Assembly (NCBI GenBank): GCA_040769385.1
Contig: JAXGLD010000004.1
Coordinates: 310,001-374,000, forward strand
Length of the DNA: 64,000 bases
Reading direction: 5' to 3'
Source of the DNA: PHAA01 sp022706565
GTDB taxonomy: Bacteria > Bacillota > Syntrophomonadia > Syntrophomonadales > Syntrophomonadaceae
The notes beneath the pieces were generated by a model. The model was not told where the DNA came from. It did not search any database and worked only from the letters and a program-made list of their open reading frames with translations. Of this stretch, positions 9,009 to 18,346 are shown piece by piece. Position 1 is the first letter of the stretch, and every line of letters starts with the position of its first letter. The position numbers and the translations under genes were made by a program.

Positions 9009-9196
9009 TTGCATGCACCTCCTGAAATTCCTGGCTTCCAAGGCCTACCCTCATGGGTTGGCCCCAGCATTTTGGCATAACAGTAATCCAAAGTGGCAAA
9101 TGCCATACCGCTGCACCTGCCTCTCGATTCGATTGCTCCCCAACGGAGTCCTGGGTATGTTTACAAAATCATTGCAGAAATGAAAGCCCTGGCCTG

Positions 9197-9523
9197 TTAC
9201 TTACCAGGTCGACTGAGCCACGCTTCCAGTAATACGCCATAAACGATTCCGGCCAGGAAACTGACATGGTCTTTAAACCCGGTGGAGCTGTAGAAAGCAA
9301 AAGAGACCAGCAGCCCGAGAACAGCTCCGCGCAGCATGGCTGTACCTCGGCCGGTGGCCTTCCAGGGAGCCCCGATGACCAGGCCCATGACGACCCGGTT
9401 GTACCACAGCGCGAACACGAATACCGCTGAAGCGGTGAATCCGGAGCGGATATAAGCTCCCACCACACAGACCAGTCCCAGCACAACCCCGCCAATAAGA
9501 GCTTCCTTCATCCTCTCGCTCAT
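9197..9523 (-). CDS. small integral membrane protein
   Basis: 108 residues from ATG 9523, which follows GGGGAGGGG. Hydrophobicity suggests three or four transmembrane helices: ALIGGVVLGLVCVVGAYI, SAVFVFALWYNRVVMGLVIG, AMLRGAVLGLLVSFAFY and VSFLAGIVYGVLLEAWL. I do not recognise the family and no catalytic motif is visible. The 9042-9196 gap upstream of the ADP-ribosylglycohydrolase holds nothing I can name. Confidence 0.65.
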   Translation of the reverse strand: MSERMKEALIGGVVLGLVCVVGAYIRSGFTASAVFVFALWYNRVVMGLVIGAPWKATGRGTAMLRGAVLGLLVSFAFYSSTGFKDHVSFLAGIVYGVLLEAWLSRPGK

Positions 9524-9693
9524 GCTGACCCCTCCCCGTTCCACGGCCATCCGTGACTTTTTCCCCAGTATACCATTGCCCGGTTGGGTAAGGCTATGGC
9601 AGTGAAGTTGAAGCTTTTGGGCCTGCATAGACTGGTGAAGGCGGAAGCGTTTGTGAGCAGCTTGGCCCCGTTATTGGGGGATACTTGTTTATC

Positions 9694-10422
9694 TCAGCTT
9701 GGGATTTTTGCTAGTTCGGAAATTGCCATGGGTATGATTTCATCTCTAAACTTCTTCGGCCAGGGGTTTCGGGCAGAAGCCTTCATGATGATCCCCGGGT
9801 GAGGCAAACATATTACGCTGGTATCTTTTCCCCCTAAATTCAGAGTCCGAATCCTCCCGTCGAGATACGATTTGGCTTTGATTTCACTGATACCAAATAT
9901 TATTGAAGTCACCTCGACACCCAAAAGAAATGCTGCTTTCGGATTCGCCAACCGCACTTCTTCTTCCAGCCAGACCAGACTCTTTTCCGCATACTCTTTG
10001 AATCGGGATCTGTTTTCGATGACTTCTACACCGAGTTGATGATACCGCCGCGTATGTCCTTCCTTAAACAGAAACACCTTGACCAAGTCGGTTATCCAGC
10101 ATTCAGACCGTGAAATGCCTAGGGGAGCAAGATAATTCTGCTCCAACTCAACCCCCGAGGGGATACTCCTTACCCTTGATCCGTCGAAGTAAGATTCAGA
10201 GGAGAAGGGCGAGTCGTTATCGTATAGGGGAACGTCGGGAATTCCTTTTACAGTAAAGAATTTGGCCGAGGGATAGGCGCCAACAATCATATACCCGTTG
10301 ACTGCGGTTTCGATGGGCACGAGTACGTTGACCGGATTTCCGTATAGGTATGTGTAGGATTTATCCAGGCACAGCGAAGCCTTATACTCCGCAAAACATC
10401 TCTTCTGATATCTTTTGATCAT
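9694..10422 (-). CDS. uracil-DNA glycosylase superfamily protein
   Basis: About 242 residues, starting at ATG 10422 six bases after GGGAGG. The superfamily's two active-site strands are visible: MIVGAYPSAKF near residue 55 (the water-activating loop region) and CLPHPGII near residue 210 (the His-containing minor-groove loop). The region between contains a conserved-looking DNDSPFSSESYFDG. These proteins remove uracil or other damaged bases. The gene follows a Tag-like glycosylase gene on the same strand, so the two probably form a base-excision unit. Subfamily unclear; no cysteine cluster typical of Fe-S family 4 enzymes is evident. Confidence 0.6.
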   Translation of the reverse strand: MIKRYQKRCFAEYKASLCLDKSYTYLYGNPVNVLVPIETAVNGYMIVGAYPSAKFFTVKGIPDVPLYDNDSPFSSESYFDGSRVRSIPSGVELEQNYLAPLGISRSECWITDLVKVFLFKEGHTRRYHQLGVEVIENRSRFKEYAEKSLVWLEEEVRLANPKAAFLLGVEVTSIIFGISEIKAKSYLDGRIRTLNLGGKDTSVICLPHPGIIMKASARNPWPKKFRDEIIPMAISELAKIPS

Positions 10423-10520
10423 GATAAACCCTCCCACCCTTGGTATTTTTCATGAGTGCCGCGGTGGATGGTAACAACTAATTACTGATAATTTGTTCGC
10501 TCGATACGGTCCCAGGCCAA

Positions 10521-11267
10521 TCAAATGTCCATCTGTTTTTCCCCGCAAAATCCCTGAATACTGCACAGGTGGCAAAGGGGATTCTTGCTTAGACATATGC
10601 CCATCTCCCCCACTTGCCCATACCCGACAAAGATGATATCGATATATCTTATAGGATGACCTGTAGCCTCGCTAAATCTTTTTCCCTGTTCCACCGCTTC
10701 ATGGATCTGTTTCTCGTTTTGTATTAAACCCAATCTACTGAAAATCCGGGTAATCACTCGATCGGGCTTGAGTACATCCGCTCCGATGTCCGTCAGGAAA
10801 TGATAAGAGGTTATCTGCCCCATATGAGCGAATCGCTTTTTGATATCCTCGTACAAACACTCAGTGTTTTCGAATGAATCCAGGTAGCCTTTAAAAGACC
10901 CCGCTTCCCCCACTATCTCCCTAAATACCTGCGCATTTTTGACGCATGCTCGAATCTTGCGTTCGTTTCTAATCATAGCAGTATCATTCATTATTGCCTG
11001 AATACTTTCTTCATCATAGTCTGCTACCTTATGGTAATCACTGAAGTAACTATCTATAATTTCTAGATGATCAGTGACCGTTTCCGCTCGGAAACCTGCG
11101 TAAAAAATAATATGGACTAGCTTTCTGTAATAATCGGAATCGCTGAATTCACGTTCGTGAAGCTCCTTCCACTTCATGCCCCAAGCTTCGAATTCCGGTA
11201 AGGATAGACCGCTGCGTTCAAGTCTGCTCTGTTCCACCAGATCAAAAACCTCTTTGTACGGAAACAT
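10521..11267 (-). CDS. Tag-like (HhH-GPD) DNA glycosylase with C-terminal Fe-S motif
   Basis: 248 residues. The middle resembles 3-methyladenine DNA glycosylase I: DSDYYRKLVHIIFYAGF, then a DEESIQAIMNDTAMIRNERK-like stretch and GSFKGYLDSF. The C-terminus adds CLSKNPLCHLCSIQGFC, spacing C-x6-C-x2-C-x5-C, the Fe-S cluster spacing of endonuclease III, which Tag itself lacks (Tag uses a structural zinc). The helix-hairpin-helix region MGQITSYHFLTDIGADVLKPD is followed by an RVITRIF segment. A damaged ~35-codon copy of the 3' end lies at 48738-48844. The gene lies between a Sel1 protein and a uracil-glycosylase-like gene. Confidence 0.7.
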   Translation of the reverse strand: MFPYKEVFDLVEQSRLERSGLSLPEFEAWGMKWKELHEREFSDSDYYRKLVHIIFYAGFRAETVTDHLEIIDSYFSDYHKVADYDEESIQAIMNDTAMIRNERKIRACVKNAQVFREIVGEAGSFKGYLDSFENTECLYEDIKKRFAHMGQITSYHFLTDIGADVLKPDRVITRIFSRLGLIQNEKQIHEAVEQGKRFSEATGHPIRYIDIIFVGYGQVGEMGICLSKNPLCHLCSIQGFCGEKQMDI

Positions 11268-11306
11268 AACAATGGCCTCCCCAAGATTTCTTTTATTAAT
11301 CAGAGA

Positions 11307-12269
11307 TCAGGATTTCATATTTCGATCGACAAACCTGGCCAAGTACATCGTCGCTTCCTCGGCTTCCTTAGCCTTGGCATACCAGTATTCAGCCCTTTTG
11401 GAATCCTGTTTGACACCCAGTCCCTTCTCGTACATGGCCCCAAGATTATTCATGGCGTTGGGTTCCCGGGCGACTGCCCCTTTCTTATACCAATGAATGG
11501 CCTGCCTGTAATCTTGCTCCACCACCAAGCCCTGTTCGTAGAACCATCCGACATTCACGTAAGCCAGGGTATCGCCTCCTTCGGCCGCCTTGAGGTAACA
11601 GTACAGGGCCTTCTCGTTGTCGGCTTCCACACCCTCACCCTTACCGTACATTGAACCGAGATTAAGCATACAATGGGGATCCCCACTAACCGCACCCATC
11701 TCATAGAAATATAGGGCTGCATCTAGGTTCTTCTCGAAATGATACCCGTTTTGAAAATAGAGTCCCATATAGAAGAAACCTTCCAAGTACCCGGCCAGCG
11801 CCAGTTCCCTATATAGTAAGGCCGCTTTCCGGTAGTTCTTTCTGGCTCCATGCCCGTAGTGATACATGTTTCCCAGGTTCAATTTAGCCTTGGAATCCCC
11901 CAGTTCAGCCGCCTGCTGGTACCATTTCAGGGCGCCCTTGTAATCCGGGTTGCCGTCCTCATCCAGTCCATACTCTTCACATATGTTGCCCAGGTTTATC
12001 ATGGCGATGGTCTCGCCCTTTTCGGCAGCTTTGGTAAACGATTCGATGGCCTTCTTGAGGTTACGCCTCACCCCCAGACCGTTAAGGTACAGCCAACCCA
12101 TGTTGTTCATCGCCAGGCTGCTACCCTCGTCACTGGCTAGTTTGTACATCTCCATGGCCTTGCCATAATCCTGGTCTAAACCCTGCCCCTTCTCCAGCTT
12201 GTAGCCCATATCTAGTAACAACTTTGCATATTCCGGGTCAACTTGCCGCTCCTTGGTCCCATCTTTCAT
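11307..12269 (-). CDS. Sel1-like (SLR/TPR) repeat protein
   Basis: 320 residues made up almost wholly of about eight Sel1-like repeats of ~36 residues, each with the pattern A..YY..A...G...A..NLG.MY..G.GV..D...A. (for example NNMGWLYLNGLGVRRNLKKA). Such solenoids act as protein-binding scaffolds. No signal peptide or membrane segment is seen, so it should be cytoplasmic. It lies 39 bases upstream of the Tag-like glycosylase on the same strand and divergent from the KAP NTPase; a shared role in defence or repair is inference. Confidence 0.9.
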   Translation of the reverse strand: MKDGTKERQVDPEYAKLLLDMGYKLEKGQGLDQDYGKAMEMYKLASDEGSSLAMNNMGWLYLNGLGVRRNLKKAIESFTKAAEKGETIAMINLGNICEEYGLDEDGNPDYKGALKWYQQAAELGDSKAKLNLGNMYHYGHGARKNYRKAALLYRELALAGYLEGFFYMGLYFQNGYHFEKNLDAALYFYEMGAVSGDPHCMLNLGSMYGKGEGVEADNEKALYCYLKAAEGGDTLAYVNVGWFYEQGLVVEQDYRQAIHWYKKGAVAREPNAMNNLGAMYEKGLGVKQDSKRAEYWYAKAKEAEEATMYLARFVDRNMKS

Positions 12270-12321
12270 ATCAACACCTCCTGTCTTTCGTCATCCATAA
12301 GACACTAAATGCCCGCCCCAG

Positions 12322-12341
12322 CCCCGATATTTGTCCACATC
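12322..12341 (-). promoter_or_regulatory. repeated upstream element, copy 1
   Basis: On the minus strand this reads GATGTGGACAAATATCGGGG, 53 bases before the Sel1 gene. Very similar 20-base sequences precede the genes at 27008 and 32792. It may be a promoter or protein-binding site; no match to a named regulator is claimed. Confidence 0.35.
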
Positions 12342-12532
12342 AAATCTCTTGGCTTTACCTTAATTTCCCTTGCCTAATTTTGTCAACATAATCTTAGGGA
12401 TGAAAAGACGCAGGATTTACCGCGAATCCTATCTGAAGAATTACAGGAATACGAAAAAATGTGGAGAATGATTGATACAGGATTTGACAACTCCAGGTGA
12501 AAATTAGCAGCTAGACATGGGGGGCTACGGAT

Positions 12533-14320
12533 ATGTACTGTAATAACATGCGGGGGACGACTGATAAACCGATCGAAAATATATCGGACGACTTTTTTAA
12601 GGTTCAACGGTACATTAACGGATTAAGCCAGTTTATTGTCCAGTGTGATACCCCGATGACGATCGCCATCCAGGGGGATTGGGGCAGCGGCAAGACCAGC
12701 ATGATGAATATGATCAAGCAATGTCTGGGAGAACAAGTGGTGCCGGTCTGGTTCAATACCTGGCAGTTTTCGCAATTCCGGCAAGACGATGATTTGCCGA
12801 TATCCTTTCTCACCAGTCTGGTCGAGACATTCGGTAAAGACAACCAGGAGAGCCGCAAACTATTTACTTTAAGCAAAGCCATTCGCACTGCCAAAGTATT
12901 GACAATCGCCGCTGCGGAGGCGGTAGCGGGCACCGTGACTGCAGAAGCGCTGGAGACTAGTCTTAATAAGAATATTGCCGGTGAGGCCAATCTCGATATG
13001 GCCCGAACAATCAGTAAATTAAAAGAGCAATACCAGGCAGCCGTTAATGAAACCCTACAGAAGAACCGAAAGGATAGGATTGTTGTCTTCGTCGATGACC
13101 TGGACCGACTCCACCCCGCCAAGGCGGTCGAACTGCTGGAAGTCTTAAAGGTGTTCCTGGACTGCGACAATTGCGTATATGTGTTGGCCATCGACTATGA
13201 TGTTGTCACCCAGGGCATCAAGCAGAAATACGGCGATCTGATCGGAGAAGCCAAGGGCAAGAGCTTTTTTGACAAAATCATTCAGGTACCTTTTAAGATG
13301 CCAGTAGCGCAGTACGCAATAAAAACCTATATAAGCAAAACGCTGGGGCAGATCGATATTAACATAGAAGATGGTGATCTGGACTCATATGTCAATCTCA
13401 TTCAAACCTCGATCGGATACAATCCCCGCAGCATGAAACGTCTCTTCAACGCCTATCTGCTGCTGACCAGTATTGCAATTGATGATTCCATGAACAATGA
13501 CCTTAGCAAGAAAATCCTTTTTGCGGTCCTCTGCATGCAGTTGTCTTTTGAGAAGCTCTACAATTACATAGTTAGCAACACCAACATCATTAACAGTGAT
13601 ACTTTGAATAAACTAGCCAATGGGAGCCACCTGCTCCATGACAAAGAGTTCCAGAACCTCAAGGAAGCTATTCCGTTGACTGACGACACCGAAATCAAGC
13701 AAATAGCAAGATTCATGAGTAATTTCAATGCCATCATCGATAAAGACTGTAATCAGGATCTTTCCGATGAAGAAATCGATGTCCTAAAGAATGTGTTGGG
13801 TTTTTCAACCATAACATCAGCGATTGAAGCCGCTGTAGAGAGCGACGACAGTGAAAAGCGTAAGTATCGGGCACTCAATAGAAGAGTCATTAAAAAGGTA
13901 AACGAACGGCTGACAAATAAGTATGGCAAAAAGACCGGATTTACAGTCTATCAAAGCAACAGCGACCGGGGAGAGGATCTCAAGTTCCATTACGCTGTTG
14001 GCATTCAGGAATTACAGGCGGATAGCGGTATTTTCGATATAGAGTACAAGATTCAGACCGATCTTGGTTCCAAGAAATCCACTTTGCGTATCGATTTCTA
14101 CCCAATCAAAAACATGAAAACTGAGAAGTTGTTCGGTCTCCTGGCAAATCTTAAAGAGATGGGATTCCAATATGAAGAGGATTCTGTGTGGAAACAGTAT
14201 GATGAATTCATCGACAGTTTTGATGAGAGAGAGCTGGAGAGGTATCTCCACAGGCAAGTTGTTGGCGTGGTCGATACAATAAAAGCAAATGGAGAAATCT
14301 CCTGGCGCCATATTACCTAG
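12533..14320 (+). CDS. KAP-family P-loop NTPase
   Basis: 595 residues from ATG 12533. Walker A is GDWGSGKT at residues 48-55, and Walker B IVVFVDDLDRL lies near residue 185, the typical KAP spacing and wording. An alanine-rich stretch around residues 125-150 could be the weakly hydrophobic insertion many KAP proteins carry, but I cannot call a real membrane helix. The arginine-bearing NPRSMKRLFNAY follows. KAP NTPases are found beside phage-defence genes and at the membrane; their biochemistry is poorly known. It is divergent from the Sel1 gene. Its last ~40 bases recur at 27146-27184. Confidence 0.88.
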   Translation: MYCNNMRGTTDKPIENISDDFFKVQRYINGLSQFIVQCDTPMTIAIQGDWGSGKTSMMNMIKQCLGEQVVPVWFNTWQFSQFRQDDDLPISFLTSLVETFGKDNQESRKLFTLSKAIRTAKVLTIAAAEAVAGTVTAEALETSLNKNIAGEANLDMARTISKLKEQYQAAVNETLQKNRKDRIVVFVDDLDRLHPAKAVELLEVLKVFLDCDNCVYVLAIDYDVVTQGIKQKYGDLIGEAKGKSFFDKIIQVPFKMPVAQYAIKTYISKTLGQIDINIEDGDLDSYVNLIQTSIGYNPRSMKRLFNAYLLLTSIAIDDSMNNDLSKKILFAVLCMQLSFEKLYNYIVSNTNIINSDTLNKLANGSHLLHDKEFQNLKEAIPLTDDTEIKQIARFMSNFNAIIDKDCNQDLSDEEIDVLKNVLGFSTITSAIEAAVESDDSEKRKYRALNRRVIKKVNERLTNKYGKKTGFTVYQSNSDRGEDLKFHYAVGIQELQADSGIFDIEYKIQTDLGSKKSTLRIDFYPIKNMKTEKLFGLLANLKEMGFQYEEDSVWKQYDEFIDSFDERELERYLHRQVVGVVDTIKANGEISWRHIT

Positions 14321-14369
14321 TATGCTGTCAGTTGCTGTATAGCTCAGCACTCAGTCCCGCCTTCTAGGT

Positions 14370-14675
14370 CTAAAGTGTTAGCTCCGATGGCAAACCCTCA
14401 ATCTCTACGGATGATTCGATTTTAACCAGAATGCCTTTTTCGTTCGGTTTGGGATTATAGGTACGGTTATCCCGGGGATAGAACCGGCTTACTTCATCGG
14501 GCTGGGCTTTGACATGACTGGCAATGGCTCCTTCAATCAGCTTGCGTTCATACTATCCAGTTTGTAGAGGAGCGACAAAAATATTTATCGACTCAACATA
14601 GTTGAGGATCTTCGGCGCCAGCTCCACGTATCTCTCAACGAAATCATTCAGCTTATCCTGAGTCTCTTTTCTCAA
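14370..14675 (-). pseudogene. 3' fragment of GIY-YIG nuclease gene (third copy)
   Basis: This is the last ~100 codons of the gene that is full length at 25954-26529 and 47554-48129, ending in the same stop and sharing ~25 bases beyond it with the 47.5 kb copy. The frame begins abruptly within the KETQDKLNDF segment at about 14675, where it is joined to an AddB-like fragment. A TGG codon of the intact copies (LQTGWYERK) is TAG here, so the fragment is dead. Confidence 0.85.
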
Positions 14676-15396
14676 AAATATAACTCAGGCAGGATTGGGG
14701 CGCTGGCGTATCGTCAGGCATAAACCGGCGCGGGAAGGGATTTTCCAAACCTACCACTGGATCCTGGGCTAAAACCACGCTCTGCACCTGAAACTTCTCC
14801 AGGAAACTGAAGGCCAGCGGAGAAAAATCCAGCTGGTCTGGGATGAGCAGCAAACGGGATTGGGGAGCACTTGCCGGGTCAGGCAAAAGACCGATGGCCC
14901 GCCTGAATATCTCAGCCTCGTCAAGCAGGAGCTGGGCTTCCAGTTCCAGATCGTAGAGATTAAAGATCGACTTCAGCTCAATGCCTTTTTGCTGGTCAAC
15001 GAAAAAGTCAGGCTTTATATTTGCGGCATCGATTCCAGCCAGGCGCAGCTCACGGATTGATCGCAGCAGCATGCCGCTCAGCTGCCCGGCCTCACTGATG
15101 ATCTCGAAATATTTCAGTTCGCCCGATTTTCCATGGCCGCAATGATCTGATCCAAGATGGTGAGACACTGGAACGGTTGGCCACTTGCAGGCCCCGCCGG
15201 ATTAGATCCGGCTCAACCACGTCCAGGGCGAGCCCTAATGGGGTTACCGGGCGCAGGTTAAGCCAGGGCGTCCCCTTCCTGGCAAGTCCGTCCATTAGCT
15301 GGTATCCGTACGAGCGTGACCGCACCAGTAGCAGCTTCTCCTTTAACGGGTCACTTACGGACAGCTGCGGCCAACTCTTGCAGCAGAATGTTCATG
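14676..15396 (-). pseudogene. 5' fragment of AddB-like gene (second copy)
   Basis: Starting at ATG 15396 this repeats the first ~245 codons of the gene at 1-1480 (MNILLQ..., RSRSYGYQLMD, TPWLNLRPVTPLGLA, ELKYFEIISEAGQLS). It is broken: the frame shifts near 15350 after about 13 codons and again near 15175 and 15125. It stops matching after a LSYIF segment, where the sequence passes into the GIY-YIG fragment. It is a remnant of a duplication, cut at the same kind of breakpoint as other remnants in the window. Confidence 0.85.
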
Positions 15397-15401
15397 TGGA
15401 C

Positions 15402-16736
15402 TTAAAATACGTTCCAAATATCATCAAAACGCTCAGGATCGACTATTTCAACCTTGATGTCTAACTCTTGGAGGGCTTCTTTTAACCATGGCGGGATGTC
15501 CAGATCCCCTCCCCCTTGGAATATCAATTTTTTACCCTTGAACTCATTAGGATTTTTCCTTATTTGTGCCAGTAATTTACGAAGCTCTTTATCAAATTCG
15601 TCTTGGCTATAGCCTTTGTTGCCTTTGATCTTGATTGGGATGTCGGATTTAAGAACTAATGGACCTCCCTCTTTTGAATTAGCTAAATCTTGAATAATCC
15701 TTCCCTGCAAACTTCCGCAATCGAATTCAAAGAATATAGTAATACCTAGGTCAATGCACAAATCAATGAACCATTGCGGTAATGGGGTCCCCCCCAATTT
15801 AAATACCAATAGAATAGGGGCATTGGGATTATCTACTCTAAGGTCTTTTAATAACCGGGCAACCTCTTCTAGAAAGATATCAGAGTGAATATGCTTCTGA
15901 ATACCGTCCAGGGATGCAATCTGCACGGTCATTATTTTACCTAATGATACCCTTACAGAAACACCATGGATGTTCCGTTTATGAGATCCATGGATCTCAT
16001 CTGTAATCCCTAATTCCCGGCACTTATCAATAAAGCTCTGGGGTATTATAAACTGGCCTCCTGGCTCAAAGCCCAATGTAATTGTAAAGTTATCCAACCC
16101 CAACATATCAATTATTTTTTCAAGTTTGTCTAAGAATAGTCTTAAATCTGTCTCAAAATCATCTTGGCCATAGTCTTTATCAGCAGGATTGATTTGAACT
16201 AAAATCAAAATGTGAGATGAATTGAAGGTGAAGCGCCCGATGATACTTCTTGCTTTAATATCTAATAAATCTTCATAATCATAATAATACAAGTTTTTAA
16301 GGTATTCAGATGTCCTCAAAAAAACGGGTTCCTTTTTTGCACAGTCTAGTAGTTGAAAAAATTCAACGTCCATAATTTCATATATCGTAGCGTTGGATCT
16401 CATTCTAACTGGAACCATGCTGTTCAGCGGCTCGAAGTTACTCATAGCTTCCATGGTTAAGGGGCCGATATCACTTATATATTTCAGTGTGATGCCTTTT
16501 ACCCCTGTTGAATTATCATGTAGTGGTTCTACTACCTCGCCTCTAGCAACAATAGCACTTGCAGGGGCACCCTCGTAGAATAATACCTGGTCTCCACGTT
16601 GAGCCTTTTCAAAGCAGGAATAGATTTTTCTTTTGTTTCCTTTTTGGTTCAGACTCTCAAAAAATTCTGTGCCTTTTAACCGGATTTCATCAACTTTCCA
16701 TTCCTTCGGATTAGTAGACACCCAAAAATAATTCAT
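15402..16736 (-). CDS. EVE-domain protein with three C-terminal repeats
   Basis: 444 residues from ATG 16736, five bases after GGTGGG. Residues ~1-140 form an EVE (PUA-like) domain: MNYFWVSTNPKEW at the start and RGDQVLFYEGAPASAIVARGEV in the middle, the type that reads modified bases and is often coupled to restriction nucleases. The rest is unlike anything I can name, but three stretches repeat: GFEPGGQFIIPQSFIDKCRELGI near residue 225, KLGGTPLPQWFIDLCIDLGI near 310, and GGGDLDIPPWLKEALQELDI near 403. Each looks like a strand, a GG turn, then an IPxW helix ending in LGI. No catalytic nuclease motif is obvious. It starts just downstream of the small TPR gene. Confidence 0.7.
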   Translation of the reverse strand: MNYFWVSTNPKEWKVDEIRLKGTEFFESLNQKGNKRKIYSCFEKAQRGDQVLFYEGAPASAIVARGEVVEPLHDNSTGVKGITLKYISDIGPLTMEAMSNFEPLNSMVPVRMRSNATIYEIMDVEFFQLLDCAKKEPVFLRTSEYLKNLYYYDYEDLLDIKARSIIGRFTFNSSHILILVQINPADKDYGQDDFETDLRLFLDKLEKIIDMLGLDNFTITLGFEPGGQFIIPQSFIDKCRELGITDEIHGSHKRNIHGVSVRVSLGKIMTVQIASLDGIQKHIHSDIFLEEVARLLKDLRVDNPNAPILLVFKLGGTPLPQWFIDLCIDLGITIFFEFDCGSLQGRIIQDLANSKEGGPLVLKSDIPIKIKGNKGYSQDEFDKELRKLLAQIRKNPNEFKGKKLIFQGGGDLDIPPWLKEALQELDIKVEIVDPERFDDIWNVF

Positions 16737-16822
16737 ACACCCACCTGCCTTCCGACTATTTTTGCCATTATCTTCTATAACGATCATCAAAATCCTCTTG
16801 GATCGACACAGATTATTCCATT

Positions 16823-17725
16823 TTATTCCCTTAGATCACTGCCATCCAATTCCAGCTTTATCCTCAGGCGCTCCAAATCGCCCTTGACCTCATCTATCCT
16901 GCCATGACCTGGCTCCAAAGCCCATTCGTACTTTTCAAGGGCCATTTGGTACTGCTCCAGCGCCTCCACATACCTTCCCTGTTTTTCATACAGTTCAGCC
17001 AGCCAGCATAGGTTATGTGCGATGGATGAAGTGATGCCGGCGGGTTTGTGCTGTTTGGACTCCACCGCACTCTTGAGCATCGATTCAGCTTGATCATATT
17101 GTCCCAGTTCAGAATAAACGATCGCCAGACGATTTAAGACAAAATATACCCGATCATGCTAAAGCCCATAAACCTCGCTCCGGATCCTAAGACAGCGTTC
17201 AAACAAAGGACGGGCCTTTTCATAGTCCTCTCTCTCCAGGTACATTTCCGCATAGGCAAACAGGGTGTCGGCTACCCTACCATGATCCGCCCCGTATACT
17301 CTCTCCTCCGATTGCAGGGTCCGGTCGTAGAAGTCTTCGGCAGTCTGCTCGTTCCCCTGGCATGAATGAAACCCGGCTAGTTCAGCCAGGATATCAGCTT
17401 CGGTGGGCCCATCGAATTGCAAAGTGCCCTCCAATATACGCAGAGCCTGCATCAGTAACTCCTCAACCCTCTGGTTTTCATCCATGGTTGAATAAATGCG
17501 GGCAAGCCCGCACAAAGGCGCGGCTAAAGCTGGGTGATTGACGCCGAACTCCCTCTCCCTGATCTGCAAAGCACTTCTATAAAACTTTTCCGCCTCTGAA
17601 AATTCGCATCTTATCCAACACTGTTTGGCCAGTTTCATATTTGTGAAGAAATCGCCGGGGCATTCTGCATCGAATTCGGCCATTTCCTCGAAATCATGGT
17701 CATCCCAATTGGTCGGTTGTGCCAT
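16823..17725 (-). pseudogene. TPR-repeat protein interrupted by an in-frame TAG
   Basis: One continuous reading of about 300 codons is split by a TAG at 17159-17161. Before it are 188 residues with TPRs (FSEAEKFYRSALQIREREFG, YEKARPLFERCLRIRSEVYGL); after it the same frame continues as HDRVYFVLNRLAIVYSELGQYDQAE and two more TPRs to the end. A single C-to-T change in CAG would explain it. The gene may be a recent pseudogene, two short products, or an amber read-through; I favour a nonsense mutation. Function would be protein binding. ATG 17725 follows GGAGGG. Confidence 0.75.
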
Positions 17726-17768
17726 ACATGCCAGCCCTCCATTTCACATAGCATTCGGCTAGTTAAGT

Positions 17769-18164
17769 TCAGAATACTTCTTTGTAAAGGATCATGATAA
17801 AACATCTGAATCTGCTCCGAATTATTCCAGGATCACTCCTTACTGCTATCGTTTGCAGAAGCAGCATTTTGAACAAGTCATATCCTTGTTCGGCCATTCT
17901 ATTAATCGTCGCATTCATTTCTTCTTCGCCAGCTTCGCTAACTCTGCAACTATAAGCGAGATAATGATATCGGTTTTTACAGCGACGGAATGATAGGAAA
18001 ACCTGGTCAGGGTCAATTTCTGCTCTATAAGTACCTGCATTGCGCATTCTGTTAAAAGGTTGAATATCTATGAGACTATAGCCTTTTGCGCCCATTTCGT
18101 TCAGCGATTCCTCAATTTTACTGGCGTTAATGCTTACTGGCGCTCGTCGTATTTGATTTTCCAT
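17769..18164 (-). CDS. hypothetical protein, 131 residues
   Basis: A real-looking gene: ATG 18164 follows GAAGGGGTGAT, and the protein has balanced composition. Two related halves can be made out: IEESLNEMGAKGYSLIDIQPF and INRMAEQGYDLFKMLLLQ, each a helix, a GY turn and a strand, reminiscent of small DUF4177-like proteins that measure a long helix against a strand. This resemblance is weak. It lies between the TPR gene and another small unknown gene, all on the minus strand. No function is proposed. Confidence 0.6.
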   Translation of the reverse strand: MENQIRRAPVSINASKIEESLNEMGAKGYSLIDIQPFNRMRNAGTYRAEIDPDQVFLSFRRCKNRYHYLAYSCRVSEAGEEEMNATINRMAEQGYDLFKMLLLQTIAVRSDPGIIRSRFRCFIMILYKEVF

Positions 18165-18346
18165 ATAAATAAATCACCCCTTCCATTTTTCTAATTCCAA
18201 TCCAATGCGCGGATAAATCTGGACCTTACGCTCCATTAATCTTAGGCTATTTACGAGGGCGAAGATCTGCCGCTGGTAAACCCCTAGTAGGGCTTCTTAT
18301 TTCAACATCTAACTGGTTGGGATACGATTGAATGATCCTGCCTGGC

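Noticed and set aside
8322..9080. Long plus-strand frame opposite the ADP-ribosylglycohydrolase gene
   Set aside because: The opposite strand encodes an enzyme with all family motifs; the plus frame has no motif and no ribosome binding site.
12900..12990. Transmembrane helices in the KAP protein
   Set aside because: The alanine-rich stretch is too polar at both ends and too weakly hydrophobic to call a membrane segment.
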